64,000 bases of DNA from positions 1,178,001 through 1,242,000 of the forward strand of contig NZ_CP059572.1 in the NCBI RefSeq assembly GCF_019175365.1. Reading direction: 5' to 3'. Source of the DNA: Actinomadura graeca. Lineage in GTDB: Bacteria; Actinomycetota; Actinomycetes; Streptosporangiales; Streptosporangiaceae. Positions 51,572 through 60,423 of the stretch are shown here, one piece after another (within the stretch, counting starts at the first letter, position 1; each line of letters begins with the position of its first letter). The notes beneath the pieces are model-generated. The model made no database searches, had not been told where the DNA came from, and was given only the letters and a program-made list of their open reading frames with translations. Both the position numbers and the translations under genes were made by a program.

Positions 51572-53311
51572 ATGCATCCGATCATCGTCCTCGTGCTGAT
51601 CGCGGTGTGGCTCGGCGCCATGTGGCTCGGGTTCATGGTCGTGTTCCCGGTGTTGTTCCCCGCGACGCTGATCGTCGCCGGGGCCGCCGCGCTCGGCCTG
51701 TACTACCTGCACGCGTGCCGGACGCTCGCGCCGTCGACGCTGGAGGGCCCCTCTCCGGTCGCCTCCCCCCGGGTCGCCTACCGGCACTACCTCCTGACGC
51801 AGGTGTGGCGCGACTGGTGGGCGATCACGCGGACGGTCGTCCCGCAGGTGTGGAAGACCGCCTCGGGGATCGTGGTGAGGCTGACCCGGACGCTGCTGCT
51901 CGGCGGGCTGTGGGGGTTCTTCGCGTTCCCGATCTGGGCGGCCCTGTGCGCGGGCATCGCCACCGCGGCCGTCCCCGCCGGTGTGTTCGTGCTGGCGCTG
52001 ACCGTCCTGTACGGGCTGGTGGCGGCGATCGGGCTCGCGGGATGGCTGGCGTGCGTGCTGGTCCTGGCGGCCGTCGAGCGGGTGTTCATGGCGTACGGGC
52101 GGATCCTGCAGACCTGCCCGCATCCGTTCTGTTACGAGCGGATCGGGCTGCCGGTGTACGAGTGCCCGGGGTGCGGCGCGCGGCACCGGCGCCTGACCCC
52201 GGGCGCGGGCGGGGCGTTCCGCCACGTGTGCCGCTGCGGGGCGCGCCTGCCCACGACCGTCCCGCTGGGGCGCTTCCGGCTCGCCGCCCACTGCCCGCAC
52301 TGCGACGGGCGGCTGCCGGAGCGGATCGGGCGGGTCCGCGTCGAGCCGCTGCCGTTCGTCGGAGGCCCGGCGGCGGGCAAGACCACGTTCATGGTGCTCG
52401 GGATACGTGCGCTGCACGCGCGCGCGCAGTCCCTCCACGGGCGGCTGACGTTTGTGGAGCAACGGCACGCGCAGGCGTACGCGGGCGCCATCCGCGAGTT
52501 CCAGCGCGGCGGGAGCCCCGCGAAGACCGGCCCGGAACTGCCGCTCGCGACCATGGTGGACGTGGACCTTCCCGGACGCGCGCGGCGGATCCTCTACCTG
52601 TTCGATCCGGCAGGTGAGCATTACACGGGCGCCACAGAAGTCGAGTCGCTGCGCTATCTCGACCACGGTGAGGCGCTGCTGTTCGTCGTGGACCCGTTCG
52701 CGCTCCCCCAGGTCCGCCGGGCCCTCACCGAGGACGAGCGGCGGCTCGTGGACGGCTCGGCGGCGTCCTCGGAGGAGGACCCCGCCGACACCCTCCAGCG
52801 GGTGCTGAACGAGCTGCGCTCGCGTCCCGACCAGGGGCGGCAGAAGCGCGTCGCCGTCATCGTCACCAAGACCGACCTGCTGGCCCGCACCGACATCGGC
52901 CGCCGTCTCGAACACGACCCCGACCTGCGGGAATGGCTCGCGCAGGTCGGGCTCGGCAACACCGTCCGGACCCTGGACCAGGTCGCCGGGCAGGTCCGCT
53001 ACTTCGGCTCCGGCCTGGCCACCGAGCCCGCCGGCGTCGCCGACCTGCTCGGCTGGGTGTCGGGCCTCGCCGCCCCGCCCGCGGACGGCGGCGCGGACGC
53101 CGCGTCCGGAGACGGCCAGGCCGATGACGGCCAGGAGGTGCCCGGGACCGCGCCGCTGCGCGCCCCCTGGCCCGTGCGCGGACGCGGCTCGGGGCGGGTC
53201 CCCGCCGGTTACCAGGTGGGACGCTGGTCCGTCCTCGCCGGGCTGTCGGTCCTGACCATCGCCACGGTGACCGGGGCGGTCGTCGCCGCGGCGGAGCGCT
53301 TCCCTTACTGA
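51572..53311 (+). CDS. Membrane-anchored zinc-ribbon GTPase (double-GTPase type)
   Basis: The protein has 579 residues from ATG 51572, three bases after the GAP1 stop. The N-terminal region has two hydrophobic segments (5-45) and further ones at 105-165. Zinc-ribbon cysteines follow: CPHPFC, YECPGCGARH and CRCGARL with CPHCDGR. The GTPase domain has Walker A FVGGPAAGKTTF near 265, LFDPAGEHY near 345 and G4 VTKTDLL near 430. A final helix (VLAGLSVLTIATVTGAVV) anchors the C-terminus. It is likely the membrane arm of the two-GTPase system. Confidence 0.87.
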   Translation: MHPIIVLVLIAVWLGAMWLGFMVVFPVLFPATLIVAGAAALGLYYLHACRTLAPSTLEGPSPVASPRVAYRHYLLTQVWRDWWAITRTVVPQVWKTASGIVVRLTRTLLLGGLWGFFAFPIWAALCAGIATAAVPAGVFVLALTVLYGLVAAIGLAGWLACVLVLAAVERVFMAYGRILQTCPHPFCYERIGLPVYECPGCGARHRRLTPGAGGAFRHVCRCGARLPTTVPLGRFRLAAHCPHCDGRLPERIGRVRVEPLPFVGGPAAGKTTFMVLGIRALHARAQSLHGRLTFVEQRHAQAYAGAIREFQRGGSPAKTGPELPLATMVDVDLPGRARRILYLFDPAGEHYTGATEVESLRYLDHGEALLFVVDPFALPQVRRALTEDERRLVDGSAASSEEDPADTLQRVLNELRSRPDQGRQKRVAVIVTKTDLLARTDIGRRLEHDPDLREWLAQVGLGNTVRTLDQVAGQVRYFGSGLATEPAGVADLLGWVSGLAAPPADGGADAASGDGQADDGQEVPGTAPLRAPWPVRGRGSGRVPAGYQVGRWSVLAGLSVLTIATVTGAVVAAAERFPY

Positions 53312-53482
53312 CGGCCCCGCGTGGGTAATCCACGTACGGATCGTGATGTGACGGACAACACTCCCTGACGAGGCAGATAACGTACCGTCATCGCGTTAGG
53401 GCTCTCGGAGCCACCCGGGCTCCGCGTCCCGCCCCCGCCTGCGCCAGACGACCCCGGCCGCCGACCCCCCACGGAGACCCCC
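53312..53482. other. Gap after the chaperone-GTPase operon
   Basis: A short dyad CGTGG-GTAAT-CCACG lies at 53330-53344, about 20 bases after the last stop. It is too weak to call a terminator with confidence. The promoter of the exporter gene at 53483 is not evident. Confidence 0.3.
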
Positions 53483-54736
53483 ATGTCCCAGACGGCCACC
53501 CCGTCCCAGGCCCGGGCCGCCGAACCCGACCGGCGGCTCGTGCTGCTGCTCATCCTGGGCGCCCTGACCGCCGTCGCCCCCCTGTCGATCGACATGTACC
53601 TCCCGGCGCTGCCGGAGCTCGCCTCGGACCTGTCGACCGGCGCGATGCAGACGCAGCTCACCCTGACCGCCTGCGTCGTCGGCCTCGCCGTCGGCCAGCT
53701 CGTCGCGGGCCCGCTCAGCGACGCGCTCGGCCGCCGCCGCCCCCTGCTGATCGGGGTCGCCGCGTACGCCGTCACGTCGCTGCTGTGCGTCGCCGCGCCG
53801 AACGTGGAGACCTTCACCGCGCTGCGGCTCGTCCAGGGCGCGACCGGCGCCGCCGGGATCGTCATCGGCCGCGCCATCGTCCAGGACCTCTACGACGGCG
53901 TGGCCGCGGCGAAGTTCTTCTCGCTGCTCATGCTGGTGAACGGACTGGCGCCCGTCCTCGCGCCCGTCCTCGGCGGGCAGCTGCTGCGGCTGATGCCGTG
54001 GCCGGGCGTCTTCGCCGTCCTGGCCGGGATGGGGGTCGCGCTGTTCCTCGGCGCCCTGCTCGGCCTGCCCGAGACCCTGCCACCGGGCCGCCGCCAGACC
54101 GGCGGCGCCCGCGCCACGCTGGCGACCTTCCGCGAGCTGTCCCGCGACCGCGCCTTCACCGGCTACGGCCTGGCGGGCGCGCTGACGTTCGGCGCGCTGT
54201 TCACCTACATCTCCGGCTCCCCGTTCGTCCTCCAGGACATCCACCACCTGTCACCGCAGGGGTTCAGCCTCGTCTTCGGTGTCAACTCGCTCGGCATCGT
54301 GGCCGTCGGCCAGATCAGCGGCATGCTCGCCGGGCGCGTCCGCCTGGAACGGCTCCTGTGGTCCGGCCTGACGATCATCGCGGCCGGCGGCGTGGCGCTG
54401 CCGGTGATCGTCCTCACCGGGGCCGGTCTCGCCGGCCTCCTGCCCGCGCTGTTCCTGGTCAGCGCCGGCCAGGGGCTGATCATCCCGAACGCGACGGCCC
54501 TGGCCCTGGCCGACCGGCCCCCGCGCGTCGCCGGAAGCGCCTCCGCCCTGCTCGGCCTGACCCAGTTCGCCATCGGCGGCGCCGTCGCCCCTCTGGCGGG
54601 CGTGGGCGGCCCCGGCACCGCCATGCCCATGTCCCTGACCATCGCCGCCCTCTCCCTGGCGGCCGCCGCCATCACCCTCACCGCCCGCCCCGCCCCCCTC
54701 CACAAAACCCCCACCCCGACCCACCAAGACACCTAA
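53483..54736 (+). CDS. Bcr/CflA-family MFS drug exporter
   Basis: The 417-residue membrane protein has 12 hydrophobic segments. Family features are LSIDMYLPALPELASDL in helix 1, GPLSDALGRRRPLL in loop 2-3 and MLVNGLAPVLAPVLGGQLL in helix 5. Bcr/CflA proteins export bicyclomycin, chloramphenicol-like or other small molecules by proton antiport. No regulator gene is adjacent. The 3' end is C-rich (54700-54730) without an obvious hairpin. Confidence 0.9.
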   Translation: MSQTATPSQARAAEPDRRLVLLLILGALTAVAPLSIDMYLPALPELASDLSTGAMQTQLTLTACVVGLAVGQLVAGPLSDALGRRRPLLIGVAAYAVTSLLCVAAPNVETFTALRLVQGATGAAGIVIGRAIVQDLYDGVAAAKFFSLLMLVNGLAPVLAPVLGGQLLRLMPWPGVFAVLAGMGVALFLGALLGLPETLPPGRRQTGGARATLATFRELSRDRAFTGYGLAGALTFGALFTYISGSPFVLQDIHHLSPQGFSLVFGVNSLGIVAVGQISGMLAGRVRLERLLWSGLTIIAAGGVALPVIVLTGAGLAGLLPALFLVSAGQGLIIPNATALALADRPPRVAGSASALLGLTQFAIGGAVAPLAGVGGPGTAMPMSLTIAALSLAAAAITLTARPAPLHKTPTPTHQDT

Positions 54737-54797
54737 AACCCACCACGGTCAGTAACGCCTCAATCGCCGAACGTCCTCCCTCTCGACTCCTTCGAAG

Positions 54798-54813
54798 ATA
54801 ACGTCTATGTTAT
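54798..54813. promoter_or_regulatory. Dyad overlapping the toxin start codon
   Basis: ATAAC, six bases, GTTAT runs into the toxin ATG at 54812. Toxin-antitoxin operons are often repressed by the antitoxin at such a site. No ribosome site is visible before the ATG, so the toxin transcript may be leaderless; TAACGT at 54799 fits a -10 pattern. Confidence 0.5.
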
Positions 54814-55162
54814 GAGCTGGGGTGTCATAGAACTCGAACCCGAGGTGGAAGCATGGATCCGTTCACTCGACCGGGACTCGATGGGAACGGTGGTCTTCTA
54901 TGTCGATTTACTTGCCGAGCACGGGGTTCTCCTCGGCGAGCCGTATACGCGGCAGCTGGACGGCAAGCTGCGGGAGCTGCGTTTCCACCTCGATCGCGAC
55001 GCCGTGCGGATCACCTACTGGATCGCCCCGGGTAGGCGCATCATCCTGTTGACCGTTTTCAGGAAGCAGCGCGACCGCGAGCGTGGCGAGGTGGTCCGGG
55101 CGCAACGGGCCATGAAGCGCTGCGCCGCGGAGGGGCACACTCTCGACGAGGAGGAGTCGTGA
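54812..55162 (+). CDS. RelE/HigB-superfamily toxin (type II TA)
   Basis: This is a 116-residue protein with the HigB-like pattern GEPYTRQLDGKLRELRF, then RITYWIAPGRRIILLTVFRK, and a basic C-terminus (QRDRERGEVVRAQRAMKR). Such toxins cleave mRNA on the ribosome. The antitoxin gene overlaps its stop by 4 bases and follows it, the HigBA (toxin-first) order. The operator overlaps the start. Activity is inferred from the family. Confidence 0.9.
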   Translation: MSWGVIELEPEVEAWIRSLDRDSMGTVVFYVDLLAEHGVLLGEPYTRQLDGKLRELRFHLDRDAVRITYWIAPGRRIILLTVFRKQRDRERGEVVRAQRAMKRCAAEGHTLDEEES

Positions 55163-55458
55163 GCGAAAGGAAGAGCTGGGCGGAAACGCGCGCCGAGCTC
55201 ATGGACCATCCCGGTGCAGGTGCAGGGTACGAAGCAGCGCGCATCCGGTACGAGCTCGGAAAGGCCGTGCGCGAGCGCCGGGAGGAGCTCGGTCTCACCC
55301 AGGCCGCTCTCGCCAAGCGGACCGGTCTTCAGCAACCGGCGGTGGCCAGATTCGAAGCAGGCGGGACCATGCCCTCGATCCCCACGCTGGAACGCTACGC
55401 CTTGGCCCTGGGCATGCAGCTGCACGTCGAACTCCTGCCCATGCCCGAGGCGTCCTGA
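55159..55458 (+). CDS. XRE-family antitoxin (HigA-like)
   Basis: The 99-residue protein starts at GTG 55159 within the toxin stop. The Cro/C1 helix-turn-helix is near residues 35-80: REELGLTQAALAKRTGLQQ, then PAVARFEAGGTMPSIPTL. The N-terminal segment likely binds the toxin. It probably represses the pair from the dyad at 54798. Confidence 0.9.
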   Translation: MSERKSWAETRAELMDHPGAGAGYEAARIRYELGKAVRERREELGLTQAALAKRTGLQQPAVARFEAGGTMPSIPTLERYALALGMQLHVELLPMPEAS

Positions 55459-55563
55459 CGTCCGATCCGTCCAAGCGCGAGGTCCCTTTCGTCGACCGCG
55501 CGGACGAGCGTCCACCCCGTCCTGTGGTGCGGCGCAGGTCGCGGCCGCGCGTCATGCAGACGG

Positions 55564-56079
55564 TCAGGGCTGTGTGGTCGTCCAGTGGGTTTCGCAGGCG
55601 TCCAGCCAGCGCAGGTCGGCCTGGAGGCGCAGGATCGAGCCCTGGAGCAGCAGGGCGGCGCCCGAGCCGTCCGGCTCGGCGAGGGCGGCGCGCTGCGCCG
55701 CGGCGAGCAGGCGCAGGAGTTCGTGGCGCTGGGCGCCGACGATCGCGACGGGGTCGCCGAGGCCGGACGTGGCGGCGGCCGCCAGCTTCAGGTGGAACCC
55801 CGTGGGCGCCGCACGGTCCCAGTCCAGCTCGCCCAGCCACGCGGTGACGCGGTCGCGGCCCGCCAGGGTCAGTTCGTAAACCTTGCGGTCGGGACGGTCG
55901 ATCTGACCCACCACGCGGGCGTGGGCCAGGCCAGCCTTCTCCAGGCGCCGCAGTGTCACGTACACCTGCCCGCCGTTCAGGCCCTCCCCGACGGGGCCGA
56001 GTGTGTCGCGCAGGCGCGCGCGCAGTTCGTAGCCGTGGGACGGCTTCTTGGCCAGCAACGCGAGCACGACGTCCTGCAT
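55564..56079 (-). CDS. PadR-family transcriptional regulator
   Basis: This 171-residue protein has an N-terminal winged helix (LALLAKKPSHGYELRARLRD, then LNGGQVYVTLRRLEKAGL) and a C-terminal helical dimerisation domain (Vir-like PadR C-terminus). PadR proteins are repressors that dissociate on small-molecule binding. The palindrome at 56103 lies in its own upstream region and in that of the divergent protease gene, so both may be controlled. Confidence 0.9.
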   Translation of the reverse strand: MQDVVLALLAKKPSHGYELRARLRDTLGPVGEGLNGGQVYVTLRRLEKAGLAHARVVGQIDRPDRKVYELTLAGRDRVTAWLGELDWDRAAPTGFHLKLAAAATSGLGDPVAIVGAQRHELLRLLAAAQRAALAEPDGSGAALLLQGSILRLQADLRWLDACETHWTTTQP

Positions 56080-56102
56080 GGCGACCCCCTAGCGGTCTGC
56101 CA

Positions 56103-56119
56103 TGGATAACGGTTATCCA
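56103..56119. promoter_or_regulatory. Palindromic PadR operator candidate
   Basis: TGGATAAC-G-GTTATCCA is a perfect 8-bp-arm palindrome with a single central base. It lies 24 bases upstream of the PadR start and about 70 bases before the divergent protease GTG. Regulation by the adjacent PadR protein is inferred from position. Confidence 0.65.
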
Positions 56120-56190
56120 GTGCCGACGTCAAGGACTATTCACCGGAGATCGGGAATCATTGGAGGAAGTATCACAAGGGAGGCACGCTG

Positions 56191-57255
56191 GTGAGCGAGA
56201 TCCCGGAGCGGCGCCGCGCCCGCGCCGCCGTCCTGGTCGTCCTGGCCGCGCTGACGGCCCTCCTCGCCCCGGCCTGCCGTCCCGTCGAAGAGACCGCCGA
56301 GACGCCGGTCGCCGCGACGCCCACCCGGCACGCCACGCCCAGCGGCCGCCGCCCCGGCGTCGTCAACATCGACACCGAGCAGGGCCTGAACAGCGCCACC
56401 GCCGCCGGGACGGGCATCGTCCTGGACCCGTCGGGGTTCGTGCTGACCAACAACCACGTCATCCAGGGCGCCACCGTGATCAAGGGCACCGACACCGACA
56501 ACAGGCGCGGCTACCCGGCGCAGGTCGTCGGGTACGACAGGGCCGGTGACATCGCGGTGATCCGGCTGACCGGCGCGGCCGGGCTCCAGCCCGCCGCGTT
56601 CGGCGACGCCTCCACCGTCCGCGTCGGGGACCCGGTCACCGCCGTGGGCAACGCGGGCGGCAAGGGCGGCACGCCCACCGTCGTCACCGGCCGCGTCACC
56701 GCGCTCGGGCAGGCCGTCACCGCGCGTGACGAGAGCGACGGCACGTCCGAGCGGCTCACCGGCCTGATCGAGACCAGCGCCCCGATCAGGCCGGGCGACT
56801 CCGGCGGCCCCCTCCTGGACACCCGCGGACGCGTCATCGGCATCAACACCGCGGCGTCCGGCGGGACGGAGCTCAAGCGCAAGGGCGCGCACCGCGGCTA
56901 CGCGATCCCCTCGGGCCGCGCGCTGGAGATCGCCCGGCGGATCCAGCGCGGCGAGGCGTCCCGGACCGTCCACATCGGCCCGACGGCCCTGCTCGGCGTC
57001 AAGGTCCGCGGCGCCGGGCCCACCGCGGGCGCGCTGGTCGCCGAGGTCGTCCCCGGCACCCCCGCCGACGCCGGCGGCGTCCCCGTCGGCGCCGTCATCG
57101 TCTCCCTGGGGGGCAGCCCCGTCGACTCCCCCGGCACGCTCACCGACCTGATGCTCGCCCACCATCCCGGCGACACCGTCCGCATCGAGTGGACGACGCC
57201 CGAGGGCGCCCGCCAGTCCACGGACCTGCACCTCACCGGCGGCCCGCCGCAGTAG
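56191..57255 (+). CDS. HtrA/DegP-like S1C serine protease with PDZ domain
   Basis: The 354-residue protein starts at GTG 56191. An N-terminal signal or anchor segment (VLVVLAALTALLAPAC) is followed by a cysteine, but the lipobox is weak, so lipoprotein status is uncertain. The protease domain has H89 in LTNNHVIQG, D120 in AGDIAVIRL and S204 in RPGDSGGPLL. The PDZ domain spans about 265-350 (LGVKVRGAG to DTVRIEWTTP). It is an extracytoplasmic quality-control type protease, and the divergent PadR gene may control it. Confidence 0.9.
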   Translation: MSEIPERRRARAAVLVVLAALTALLAPACRPVEETAETPVAATPTRHATPSGRRPGVVNIDTEQGLNSATAAGTGIVLDPSGFVLTNNHVIQGATVIKGTDTDNRRGYPAQVVGYDRAGDIAVIRLTGAAGLQPAAFGDASTVRVGDPVTAVGNAGGKGGTPTVVTGRVTALGQAVTARDESDGTSERLTGLIETSAPIRPGDSGGPLLDTRGRVIGINTAASGGTELKRKGAHRGYAIPSGRALEIARRIQRGEASRTVHIGPTALLGVKVRGAGPTAGALVAEVVPGTPADAGGVPVGAVIVSLGGSPVDSPGTLTDLMLAHHPGDTVRIEWTTPEGARQSTDLHLTGGPPQ

Positions 57256-57364
57256 CGCCGCGCGGCGGCCCGGCATCCGCCCAGCGGAACCCCGGCCAGT
57301 GCCGGGAACGCCAGGTCGTGGCACAGTGGGGGGACTTCGACCCCCGAGCGCGAGGATGTGGACG

Positions 57365-59647
57365 ATGAGCCGGAAGGCGCCCGCCGACGACTTCGACCCG
57401 GCCGACGACACCGCCGGGGTCGGGGTGTCGAAGCCGAAGGCGTGGGCCGCGGGCGTGCCCGGCGTCACGGCGGCGCTGCGCCAGTCCTACGGCCAGATGG
57501 GGGTGCGCCGCACCGCGCTGACGCTGCTGCGCGTCAACCAGAAGCAGGGCTTCGACTGCCCCGGCTGCGCCTGGCCGGAGGACGACCACCGGCACCTCGC
57601 CGAGTTCTGCGAGAACGGCGCGAAGGCCGTCGCCGAGGAGGCCACCACCCGGCGCGTCACCCGGGAGTTCTTCGCCCGGCACAGCGTCGCCGACCTGGCC
57701 GTGCGGTCCGACCACTGGCTCGGGCAGCAGGGCCGGCTGACCGAGCCGATGATCCTGCGGGCCGGGTCCGGGCACTACGAGCCGGTGTCGTGGGACGAGG
57801 CGTTCGGGCTCCTCGCGTCCGAGCTGAACGCCCTGGACTCCCCCGACGAGGCGGTCTTCTACACCTCGGGGCGGACGAGCAACGAGGCGGCGTTCGCCTA
57901 CCAGCTGTTCGCGCGCGCGTTCGGCACCAACAACCTGCCCGACTGCAGCAACATGTGCCACGAGTCGTCCGGGTCGGCGCTGGTCGAGACGATCGGCATC
58001 GGCAAGGGCTCGGTGCTGCTGGAGGACCTGTACCAGGCGGACCTGATCTTCGTCGTCGGCCAGAATCCCGGCACCAACCATCCCCGGATGCTGTCGGCGC
58101 TGGAACGCGCCAAGCGGGCGGGCGCCCGGATCGTCGCGGTGAACCCCCTGCCCGAGGCGGGCCTGATGCGGTTCAAGAACCCGCAGCGCGCCTCCGGCGT
58201 CACCGGGCGCGGCACCGGCCTCGCCGACCGGTTCCTGCAGATCCGGCTGAACGGCGACCTGGCCCTGTTCCAGGCGCTCAACCGGCTGCTCCTGGAGTCG
58301 GACGCGCCGGACGCCCTCGACCGCGGGTTCCTCGACGCCCACGCGCACGGGTTCGAGGCGTTCCGCGACCACGTCCTCGGCCTGGACTGGGACACGGTGC
58401 TGGAGGCGACCGGCCTGGGCCGGGACGAGATCACCGCCACGTTCGGCGACGTCCTGGCCGCGAGGCGGATCGTGGTGTGCTGGGCGATGGGCCTGACCCA
58501 GCACCGCAACTCCGTCCCGACGATCCGCGAGGTCGTCAACTTCCTGCTGCTGCGCGGCAACATCGGCCGTCCCGGCGCGGGCGTCTGCCCGGTGCGCGGC
58601 CACTCCAACGTGCAGGGCGACCGCACGATGGGGATCTACGAGAAGCCCGCGCCCGCGTTCCTGGACGCCCTCGCCAGGGAGTTCTCCTTCGAGCCGCCCC
58701 GCGAGCACGGCCTCGACACGGTGGAGGCCATCCGCGCCATGCGGGACGGCAGGGCCCGGGTGTTCCTCGGGATGGGCGGCAACTTCGTCCGCGCGACGCC
58801 CGACTCGGCCGTCACCGAGGCGGCGCTGCGCCGCTGCCGGCTGACCGCGCAGGTCTCCACCAAGCTCAACCGCTCGCACACGGTCACCGGCGCGCAGGCC
58901 CTCATCCTGCCGACGCTCGGCCGCACCGAGCGGGACGTGCAGGAGAGCGGCCCCCAGCTGGTGTCCGTCGAGGACTCGATGGGGATGGTGCACGGCTCCC
59001 GCGGGCGGCTCGCCCCGGCGGCGGGCCACCTCCTGTCGGAGGTCGCGATCGTCTGCCGCCTCGCCCGGGCCACCCTGGCGGGCGGGGAGTTCGGCTGGGA
59101 GGCGATGGAGCGCGACTACGACGTCATCCGCGACCGCATCTCCCGCGTCGTCCCGGGATTCGCCGACTACAACGTGCGCGTCCGCCGGCCCGGCGGGTTC
59201 ACCCTCCCCCACGCGCCCCGCGACGAGCGCCGCTTCCCCACCGCGACCGGCAAGGCCAACCTGACGGTCAACGCGCTGGAGGTGCTGCGGGTGCCCGAGG
59301 GGCGGCTGCTGCTCCAGACCGTCCGCAGCCACGACCAGTACAACACCACCATCTACGGGCTGGACGACCGCTACCGCGGCATCAGGGCCGGGCGCCGCGT
59401 GATCTTCGTGAACCCCCTGGACCTCGCCGCCCTCGGCGTCGCCGACGGCGCCGTCGTCGACCTCGTCTCGGAGTGGGAGGACGGGGTCGAGCGCCGCGCG
59501 CCGTCCTTCCGCGTGGTCTCCTATCCCACCGCGCGCGGCTGCGCGGCGGCGTACTTCCCCGAGACCAACGTCCTGGTCCCCCTCGACAGCACCGCGGACG
59601 TCAGCAACACCCCCACGTCCAAGTCGATCGTCATCCGGCTGGAATGA
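57365..59647 (+). CDS. FdhF/YdeP-type molybdopterin oxidoreductase
   Basis: The 760-residue enzyme starts at ATG 57365 (GAGG nine bases upstream); an in-frame ATG at 57356 has no ribosome site. Cysteines in FDCPGCAWP (C65, C68) and FCENG (C82) are an unusual 4Fe-4S-like set typical of the YdeP family. Molybdopterin-domain motifs include YTSGRTSNEAAF, PDCSNMCHESS, VVGQNPGTNHPRML and the C-terminal LQTVRSHDQYNTTIYG. It is formate dehydrogenase-like, but the YdeP subgroup is not proven to use formate. No fdhD or cofactor genes are in the window. Confidence 0.9.
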   Translation: MSRKAPADDFDPADDTAGVGVSKPKAWAAGVPGVTAALRQSYGQMGVRRTALTLLRVNQKQGFDCPGCAWPEDDHRHLAEFCENGAKAVAEEATTRRVTREFFARHSVADLAVRSDHWLGQQGRLTEPMILRAGSGHYEPVSWDEAFGLLASELNALDSPDEAVFYTSGRTSNEAAFAYQLFARAFGTNNLPDCSNMCHESSGSALVETIGIGKGSVLLEDLYQADLIFVVGQNPGTNHPRMLSALERAKRAGARIVAVNPLPEAGLMRFKNPQRASGVTGRGTGLADRFLQIRLNGDLALFQALNRLLLESDAPDALDRGFLDAHAHGFEAFRDHVLGLDWDTVLEATGLGRDEITATFGDVLAARRIVVCWAMGLTQHRNSVPTIREVVNFLLLRGNIGRPGAGVCPVRGHSNVQGDRTMGIYEKPAPAFLDALAREFSFEPPREHGLDTVEAIRAMRDGRARVFLGMGGNFVRATPDSAVTEAALRRCRLTAQVSTKLNRSHTVTGAQALILPTLGRTERDVQESGPQLVSVEDSMGMVHGSRGRLAPAAGHLLSEVAIVCRLARATLAGGEFGWEAMERDYDVIRDRISRVVPGFADYNVRVRRPGGFTLPHAPRDERRFPTATGKANLTVNALEVLRVPEGRLLLQTVRSHDQYNTTIYGLDDRYRGIRAGRRVIFVNPLDLAALGVADGAVVDLVSEWEDGVERRAPSFRVVSYPTARGCAAAYFPETNVLVPLDSTADVSNTPTSKSIVIRLE

Positions 59648-59688
59648 GCCGGCGCCCCGTCCCCTGCCCCCGGGCCCGCCCGCCGGTC

Positions 59689-59694
59689 TAGGCT
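59689..59694 (+). promoter_or_regulatory. Leaderless -10 element of the DUF1707 gene
   Basis: TAGGCT is six bases before the ATG at 59701, with no ribosome site between. This TAnnnT-N6-ATG arrangement is typical of leaderless actinobacterial transcripts. Confidence 0.5.
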
Positions 59695-59700
59695 CGGCGC

Positions 59701-60384
59701 ATGACGAACCTGCCTGAGCCCGCCGGTCCGTCCGGGAGGCCGGAGATGCGGGCCTCCGACGCCGACCGGGAGCGGATCGCCCACGTGCTGCGGGAGGCGG
59801 CGGGCGAGGGGCGGCTGACCCTGGAGGAGCTCGACGAGCGGCTGGACGCGGTGTACGCGGCCCGGACCTACGCGGAGCTGGAGCCGATCACCCGCGACCT
59901 GCCCGATCCGGGGGCGGCGGCCTCGCCTGCGCGCCCGCCGGGGACGGACTTCCGGCCGGTCGACGGCGCCCCGTCCTGGCGGGGCGGCATCGGGATCATG
60001 AGCGGGTTCCGGCGCGGCGGGGTGTGGAACGTCCCCCGCCGGTTCACGGCGTTCACGTTCTGGGGCGGCGGGAAGATCGACCTGCGTGAGGCGCGGTTCG
60101 CCGAGGGCGGGACGACGATCCACGCGCTGGCCGTCATGGGCGGTGTCGAGGTGATCGTGCCGGACGACCTCACCGTGCACGTCAAGGGCATCGGGATCAT
60201 GGGCGGGTTCGACCAGCGGGCGAGCGGCCCGGGCGCCCCCGGTTCCCCCAAGGTCGTGGTGCGCGGGTTCGCGTTCTGGGGCGGGGTCAACGTCAGGCGC
60301 CGGGCGCGCAAGCAGGACAAGCGGCTGCGCAAGGAGGCGCGGCGCCGCGAGGCCGCCGAGATCGAGGGCACCGACCCGCCCTGA
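59701..60384 (+). CDS. DUF1707 (SHOCT-like) protein with LiaF-like C-terminal domain
   Basis: The protein has 227 residues. The DUF1707 domain is near residues 15-65: MRASDADRERIAHVLREAA, then GRLTLEELDERLDAVYAARTYAEL. A beta-rich part with repeated GGIGIMSGF/GIGIMGGF and FTFWGGGKID/FAFWGGVNV segments follows and resembles the LiaF-like/DUF2154 cell-wall stress domain. No membrane segment is present. The tail is basic. Role in envelope stress is inferred only from family resemblance. Confidence 0.87.
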   Translation: MTNLPEPAGPSGRPEMRASDADRERIAHVLREAAGEGRLTLEELDERLDAVYAARTYAELEPITRDLPDPGAAASPARPPGTDFRPVDGAPSWRGGIGIMSGFRRGGVWNVPRRFTAFTFWGGGKIDLREARFAEGGTTIHALAVMGGVEVIVPDDLTVHVKGIGIMGGFDQRASGPGAPGSPKVVVRGFAFWGGVNVRRRARKQDKRLRKEARRREAAEIEGTDPP

Positions 60385-60423
60385 ACGGACGCGGCGCCCG
60401 GGGACCGTGACCGTGGAGCACGC

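Noticed and set aside
49376..52915. Long minus-strand frame opposite the GAP1 and GTPase genes
   Set aside because: It spans several plus-strand genes with strong motifs; its translation is low-complexity GC-bias output.
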